Positions 59,573 through 64,000 of a stretch of 64,000 bases of DNA are shown here, in pieces. Under the pieces are notes generated by a model, which was not told the origin of the DNA, ran no database searches, and was given only the letters and a program-made list of their open reading frames with translations. The first letter of the stretch is position 1, and each line of letters begins with the position of its first letter. Position numbers and translations under genes: made by a program. This stretch comes from JAGXSE01 sp040757295 (lineage in GTDB: Bacteria; Bacillota; PH28-bin88), in assembly GCA_040757295.1 (NCBI GenBank), contig JBFLXH010000006.1, positions 38,263 through 102,262 on the forward strand, read 5' to 3'.

Positions 59573-60876
59573 ACGAAATTGTAATGTTGTTGCTGTTTAT
59601 TGGAATTCTGTTGTTCTTTTTCATTACCGGAGTGCCTGTGGCTTTCTCTCTAGGGTTAACTACCCTGGCTTTAATGTTCCTGGGTGTTGGGATTGGGATA
59701 AATCCCGAGCTTTTGGTCTTGCGCATGTTTGGGGGCGTGAACAGCTTCATCCTCCTCTCTATCCCCTTCTTTCTGTTTGCAGGTAGAATTATGAACGCCG
59801 GTGGCATGACCGTAAGGATCTTTGACTTTTCCAAAGCTCTGGTAGGCAGGGTCAAAGGCGGTCTTGGCCATGTAAATATTATCGCCAGTATGATTTTTTC
59901 TGGCATGAGCGGTGTAGCGGTAGCCGATGCTGCTGGCCTGGGGGCCATTGAGTATAAGGCTATGAAGGACGGCGGTTATTCCGACGAAGTTAGCGTTGGG
60001 ATCACTGCTGCGTCGGCCACTATCGGCCCCATCATCCCGCCCAGTGTTCCCCTGGTAATCTATGCCATTATCGCTAACGTTTCTGTAGGGGGTATTCTGC
60101 TCGGCGGCATCCTGCCAGGCATTGTCATCGGTTGCATTTTGATGCTAATGGCAACTTTTTACGCCCATATTTATAATTTCCCGTATGGTGACGAAAGAAG
60201 ATGGTCGGAAGTAGTCAGGGCCTTTAAAAACGGTTTTCTGGCTCTGGGTACTCCTCTAATCCTGGTAGGTGGTATTCTAACCGGTTTCTTCACGCCAACG
60301 GAAGCTGCTGCTGTCGCGGTAGTCTATGCCCTAATATTAGCCATGAAGATCTACAAGGAATTGACCCTGCGGGAGCTTTGGGAAATCATTAAACAAACAA
60401 TGATTGATTCAGCGGTGGTGCTCCTGTTAGTCTCTGTAGCCAGCGCCTATGCTTTTATGATCATCCGCAGCCGTTTGCCCATCATTTTTGCTGAACAGAT
60501 TATGTCTATCACCCAGGACCCGCTGATGGTGCTCTTGATCATCAACCTGCTGCTGCTGGTGGTAGGGATGTTCTTGGAAACCATTGCCGCTCTGTCGATT
60601 TTAACTCCGGTACTCCTGCCCTTAACCAATATGGTGGGGATTGATCCGATCCATTTTGGTCTGGTAATGGTTTTTAACCTAATGATTGGTTTGTTGACAC
60701 CACCCTTTGGCGCTGTCCTCTTTGTATTAAATAAGGCCACCGGGGTTCCCCTAGCCAAGATTGTGAAGGGCTGCCTGCCTTTCTATATTCCACTGTTCAT
60801 TGCTTTGGCTCTGATTACCCTGTTCCCGTCCCTTACCTTGTGGCTGCCTAACCTTGTTTTAGGTGGAGCTAGATAG
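59569..60876 (+). CDS. TRAP transporter large permease (DctM family), system 2
   Basis: This 435-residue permease has GMSGVAVADAAGLG, IGPIIPPSVPLVIYA, TGFFTPTEAAAVAVVYALIL and LMIGLLTPPFGAVLFV. It starts at TTG overlapping the dctQ stop (TTGA), indicating translational coupling. It closes the catabolic cluster and is followed by a terminator. Confidence 0.93.
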   Translation: MNEIVMLLLFIGILLFFFITGVPVAFSLGLTTLALMFLGVGIGINPELLVLRMFGGVNSFILLSIPFFLFAGRIMNAGGMTVRIFDFSKALVGRVKGGLGHVNIIASMIFSGMSGVAVADAAGLGAIEYKAMKDGGYSDEVSVGITAASATIGPIIPPSVPLVIYAIIANVSVGGILLGGILPGIVIGCILMLMATFYAHIYNFPYGDERRWSEVVRAFKNGFLALGTPLILVGGILTGFFTPTEAAAVAVVYALILAMKIYKELTLRELWEIIKQTMIDSAVVLLLVSVASAYAFMIIRSRLPIIFAEQIMSITQDPLMVLLIINLLLLVVGMFLETIAALSILTPVLLPLTNMVGIDPIHFGLVMVFNLMIGLLTPPFGAVLFVLNKATGVPLAKIVKGCLPFYIPLFIALALITLFPSLTLWLPNLVLGGAR

Positions 60877-60933
60877 CCCGGTTAATTGATGTGTAAAAAC
60901 AGGGAAATGTCGCCAGACAACATCTGAACAAAG

Positions 60934-60964
60934 AAAAAGCGCCGGCCAGAATCAGGCGTTTTTT
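60934..60964 (+). terminator. Terminator after TRAP system 2
   Basis: AAAAAGCGCC pairs with GGCGTTTTTT across an 11-nt loop, 58 bp past the dctM stop, and ends in a T-rich run. Confidence 0.8.
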
Positions 60965-60977
60965 CTTTTCTTGGGAA

Positions 60978-61055
60978 TGTCAAGGGGACGGGGTTGTTGA
61001 CACCAGGGGAATGTCGGGAATGGGGAGGTGTCAAGGGGACGGGGTTGTTGACACC
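60978..61055 (+). repeat. Tandem REP-like repeats (two copies)
   Basis: Two near-identical units at 60978-61004 and 61027-61055 contain TCAAGGGGACGGGG followed by TTGTTGACACC. The second has perfect GGTGTCAA/TTGACACC 8-bp terminal arms. Diverged copies in the opposite orientation occur at 63936-63997. Similar short repeats in Clostridia are often linked to REP-type (Y1) transposases; none is encoded here. The rest of the gap to 61200 holds nothing recognisable. Confidence 0.8.
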
Positions 61056-61200
61056 ATTATGTCTTTTATAGCTGTCAAGCTTGGTTTCTCACAAGAGAAA
61101 AAACTTATGCGTTGCCGGATGAAGTGAAAACTGGTAGGCTCATGGAATAAAAATGAGGGGAATCTACTAGAGTTTTCCATAAAAAGAGAGGTGTTGTTTC

Positions 61201-62220
61201 ATGCGTGCTATTGAGATTGCTAAACCAGGTGAGTTATCAATTATAGAAGTAGAAAAACCTCAGCAGATCGCTAAAGGCCATGTCTTGATCCAAGTCAAAG
61301 CCATGGGAATCTGTGGTTCAGACATGCATGCCTATCATGGTACATCGGCCTTGGTAACATACCCGCGGATTATTGGTCACGAAGCTGTGGGGGAAGTAGT
61401 GGAGATTGGTGGGGAGGTTGCCGACTTCCAAATGGGAGACCGTGTGGTTATGGACCCGGTAATATTCTGTGGTGAATGTTATGTCTGCAGGGTGGGCAGG
61501 CAGAATGTTTGTCGTAACTTGCGGGTGCGCGGCGTCCACGCCGATGGCGGTTTCATGGAATACCTGATGCTTCCTGTTGCCTCTGTGCATAAGTTTTCCA
61601 AGGATATTCCCTGGGAAGAGGCTGTCTTAATTGAACCCTTTACTATTGCTGCCCAAACCCTGTCCCGCGGTCGGGTAACAGGTGACGATACTCTGGTTAT
61701 CTTTGGGGCAGGTCCTATCGGCCTGGTCATTTTACAGGGGGCTAAGTGCCTGGGAACGAAAGTTGCCATCATCGATATTGTGGATGAACGCTTAAACTTA
61801 GCGAAAGAATTAGGCGCTGACCTGGTGATTAATTCTCATCAGGAAAATGTAGTGGAAAAGGTGGCCGGGTTTACCGAAGGAGAAGGACCTAGTGTTATTG
61901 TGGAAGCTGTAGGTATACCCCAGTTGTTGGAACAGGCTGTAGAAATGGCTTCACCTGCAGGACGCATCGTTAACCTTGGTTTTAATTCCCAGCCTTCACA
62001 GATAGCAGAGTTACCCATTACTAAGAAAGAGCTCGATATTATCGGTTCCAGACTCCATAACCGTAAATTCCCTGAGGTTATTGGCTGGTTTGAAAGAAAG
62101 GAAGTGAATCCAAAACCCTTAGTATCCCATGTTTTTGATTTTCTTCGGGTTCACGAAGCCATCGCCCTAATGGAGACCAAACCCCAGGAAACATGTAAAG
62201 TTATCCTTCGCTTACCGTAA
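61201..62220 (+). CDS. Zinc-dependent MDR alcohol/polyol dehydrogenase
   Basis: This 339-residue medium-chain dehydrogenase has catalytic-Zn ligands Cys in GICGSDMHAY and His-Glu in GHEAVGEV, four structural-Zn Cys in CGECYVCRVGRQNVC and NAD-binding GAGPIGLV. It is of the threonine/sorbitol/L-idonate dehydrogenase type. It sits alone upstream of a broken TRAP operon, suggesting that the two once acted on the same polyol or sugar acid. ATG follows AGAGAGGTG. Confidence 0.92.
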   Translation: MRAIEIAKPGELSIIEVEKPQQIAKGHVLIQVKAMGICGSDMHAYHGTSALVTYPRIIGHEAVGEVVEIGGEVADFQMGDRVVMDPVIFCGECYVCRVGRQNVCRNLRVRGVHADGGFMEYLMLPVASVHKFSKDIPWEEAVLIEPFTIAAQTLSRGRVTGDDTLVIFGAGPIGLVILQGAKCLGTKVAIIDIVDERLNLAKELGADLVINSHQENVVEKVAGFTEGEGPSVIVEAVGIPQLLEQAVEMASPAGRIVNLGFNSQPSQIAELPITKKELDIIGSRLHNRKFPEVIGWFERKEVNPKPLVSHVFDFLRVHEAIALMETKPQETCKVILRLP

Positions 62221-62260
62221 GGCGGAGGCTGCGGTATAACATCTTACAGATACCGTTGTC

Positions 62261-63127
62261 ATGGCAGCTGCCCTTGTAGTAGGCTGTGGTAAATCAGAAC
62301 CTAAAAAAGATGCTCCCCTAAAGCTCCGGAAAAGATCGTGCTCAAGTTTGGTCACTTAGCTGATGAAAATAATACCTGGCATAAAGGTGCCTTAAAGTTT
62401 AAGGAATTAGTGGAAAAGAACTCCAATGGCCAGATCGAGGTAAAAGTTTATCCCAACGAACAGTTAGGTAAAGAAAAAGACCTGGTGACCAGTATTCAAA
62501 CCGGTACAGCCGATATTGGTATTTTCGGGGAAACCCTTACTACTTTCGGCGCCAGCAAAACTATTATGATGGCAACTCCCTATCTCCTGAGAGATTCCGA
62601 GCATCTGCACAAAGTAGCCAGTGGCGAAATCGGTAAAGAAATTGAACAGCAAATCATTGATAAAGTACAACTAAGACCCATTGCTTACTTTGAAAGAGGC
62701 CCCAGAGAACTCACCACCAACAGGCCCATTCAAAAGCCGGAAGACCTCAAAGGATTAAAGCTTCGTGTACCAAACGTACCTCTTTTCGTAAAAACCTGGG
62801 AAGCCTTGGGCGCCAAGCCTACCCCCATGGCTTTCTCGGAAGTGTTCACAAGCTTACAACAAGGAACCATTGAAGGCCAGGAAAACCCTTATGCTCTCAT
62901 TAAGAGTGCTAACTTCTATGAGGTACAGAAATGCTTGAACAAGACATCTCACGTACGCAGCTGGATCTATGTCTGCATCGGCGAGAAGAAGTTTAAATCC
63001 CTGTCTCCTGAACTGCAAAAGGTTATTCTAGATGCCTGCAAGGAAATGCAGAAACATGAAAATGAACTCTTTAAAGCCGAAGAAGCACAATTAGAGAAAT
63101 TCCTGAAAGAGAAGATGACCTTCGTAG
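62261..63127 (+). pseudogene. Disrupted TRAP solute-binding protein gene (DctP, system 3)
   Basis: The signal/lipobox part (MAAALVVGCGKSEPKKDAP) lies in one frame and the mature protein (LKFGHLADENNTWHKGALKF onward) in another. The shift is near 62320, where APEKIVLKF would restore the reading. The distal part is also lost: at about 63127, after KEKMTFVD, the sequence becomes dctM. The Arg clamp segment (LKLRVPNVPLFVKTWEALGA) and GTIEGQENP remain. The lipoprotein start is also shortened, so function is unlikely. Confidence 0.85.
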
Positions 63128-63716
63128 ATTCGGTGGTTTCTTTACACCTACCGAAGCATCCATGGTAGCGGTAGCCTATGCCATTTTTGTGGGGTTTTTT
63201 GTCTATAAGGATTTACATCTTAAGGATTTATTCAGAATTTTTTTGGAATCGGCCATTACTACGGCTTCGCTAATGGTCCTTGTTGGTTTTGCTAATGTTT
63301 TTGCCTGGATTTTAACCACGGAACAGATTCCCCAGATGGTAGCTGATGCCATGCTGAGTGTCACGAATAATAAATATCTTATCTTACTTATGGTTAATCT
63401 CTTGCTGATTTTTGTGGGAACCTTTATGGAAACCATTGCCGCCCTGATGATTCTCTTTCCCATCTTACTCAAGGTAGGGACGGCGGTAGGGGTAGATCCC
63501 ATTCAATTTGCGGTAATCTGTGTCCTTAACCTGGTGATTGGTTTAACTACGCCGCCCGTAGGTGTGTGTTTATTCGTAGCTTCCAGTATTGGTATTCTGG
63601 GGAAATTAAGCCGGGCGATTTTGCCTTTCCTGGCCGTGAGCCTGTTTGTTCTGTTGCTTGTTACTTATGTTCCCGCCATTACCCTCTTTTTACCTAATCT
63701 AGTCTTTGGCAAATAA
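63128..63716 (+). pseudogene. C-terminal half of TRAP large permease (DctM, system 3)
   Basis: The frame reads RFGGFFTPTEASMVAVAYAI, which corresponds to the middle of DctM, and continues to a normal end (VIGLTTPPVGVCLFVAS; LVFGK-stop). The first half of dctM and all of dctQ are missing, fused directly to the truncated dctP. An ATG at 63162 could start a 184-residue fragment, but without the first six or so helices it cannot form a transporter. Confidence 0.88.
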
Positions 63717-63750
63717 GCAGAAAACTTAAGAACACAAGAAGAGAGTATGG

Positions 63751-63780
63751 GCTGACAGCTGTCAGCTCTACTTATTTTTT
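63751..63780 (+). terminator. Palindrome with T-run, probable terminator
   Basis: The 16-bp perfect palindrome GCTGACAGCTGTCAGC is followed by TCTACTTATTTTTT, 35 bp past the dctM relic. Downstream to 63930 lies low-complexity intergenic DNA (ACTGTTTACTGTTCACGG) without a gene. Confidence 0.55.
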
Positions 63781-63935
63781 ACAACTGTTTACTGTTCACG
63801 GTTTACGTTTTACGTTAAATTACTGCCAACTGAAAATGTTGACAGTGATGCAGTAAAAGTGTAAAGAAAGTAATTTTGCTTAACAGCATGGGTGGTGGTT
63901 GTATATGATATTGCCCTTAACATCTCAATAAAGGC

Positions 63936-63997
63936 CCGTCCCCTTGACATTTGCCGGAGGTGTTGTCAATAACCCCGTCCCCCTGACAGCCCCAGGT
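63936..63997 (-). repeat. REP-like repeats, inverted relative to 60978-61055
   Basis: Two units, CCCGTCCCCTTGACAT and GTTGTCAATAACCCCGTCCC, are diverged inverse complements of the repeats at 60978-61055. The second runs to within a few bases of the window edge. Confidence 0.75.
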
Positions 63998-64000
63998 GTT

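Noticed and set aside
60978..61055. CRISPR repeats
   Set aside because: Only two units with no regular spacers, palindromic throughout and no cas genes.

Overview
The window looks like chromosomal DNA of an anaerobic, spore-forming Gram-positive bacterium of class Clostridia (Peptococcaceae/Moorella-like; inference). Support comes from SpoVAC with its DUF1657/DUF421 partners, a glycyl-radical dehydratase with its activase, two tungsten/molybdenum aldehyde oxidoreductases, three sigma-54 enhancer-binding regulators, many TRAP transporter genes, intermediate G+C content and frequent TTG/GTG starts behind strong AGGAGG-type ribosome sites. No rRNA, tRNA, CRISPR array, prophage or intact transposase gene was found.

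Layout. 1-2.6 kb: an unidentified structured leader and terminator, a VanW/G5 lipoprotein and a convergent M23 lipoprotein peptidase. 2.9-5.7 kb: an HpcH-type aldolase beside the relic of an M20 deacylase, a DUF401 permease and a GIY-YIG protein. 5.9-9.2 kb: activase plus a glycyl-radical enzyme very like trans-4-hydroxyproline dehydratase. 9.3-15.9 kb: a MacA-MacB-like export operon with its own histidine kinase and NtrC-type regulator, preceded by a sigma-54 promoter and paired dyads. 16.1-20.6 kb: a Tat-exported polyferredoxin ending in CATCH, an aldehyde oxidoreductase, an uncharacterised protein, TatA and an exported protein with a CX4CH motif; this resembles an E. coli ydhY/ydhV-type redox module. 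20.7-21.9 kb: gene debris and a mobile palindromic repeat. 21.9-27.4 kb: SDR, sigma-54 regulator, permease and iron alcohol dehydrogenase, with a near-consensus -24/-12 promoter. 27.4-30.3 kb: a Rossmann/MCP fusion, the sporulation trio and an ABC ATPase relic. 30.7-38.5 kb: a 1430-residue CoA-dehydratase activase-type protein, an AbrB-family membrane protein, and a ThDP enzyme driven by a third sigma-54 promoter with an AcoR-like regulator upstream. 40.8-45.4 kb: a patchwork of relics and repeats around a histidine phosphatase, a radical SAM protein and an aminotransferase. 45.4-47.2 kb: a VOC protein and a DUF2088/LarA-like protein. 47.2-60.9 kb: an RpiR regulator divergent from a large catabolic cluster (TRAP, aldehyde oxidoreductase, iron alcohol dehydrogenase, SDR, DapA-family aldolase, FGGY kinase, second TRAP). 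61-64 kb: a zinc alcohol dehydrogenase and a third TRAP system reduced to a dctP/dctM deletion chimera, bracketed by short inverted REP-like repeats.

Themes. Uptake of small organic acids or sugar acids by TRAP systems is coupled to aldehyde, alcohol and keto-acid redox enzymes. Three separate sigma-54 circuits each show a visible promoter. A cloverleaf-like palindromic repeat occurs in five places, one carrying a nested second copy, and several lie at the edges of truncated genes. At least nine gene relics point to repeated deletion and rearrangement.
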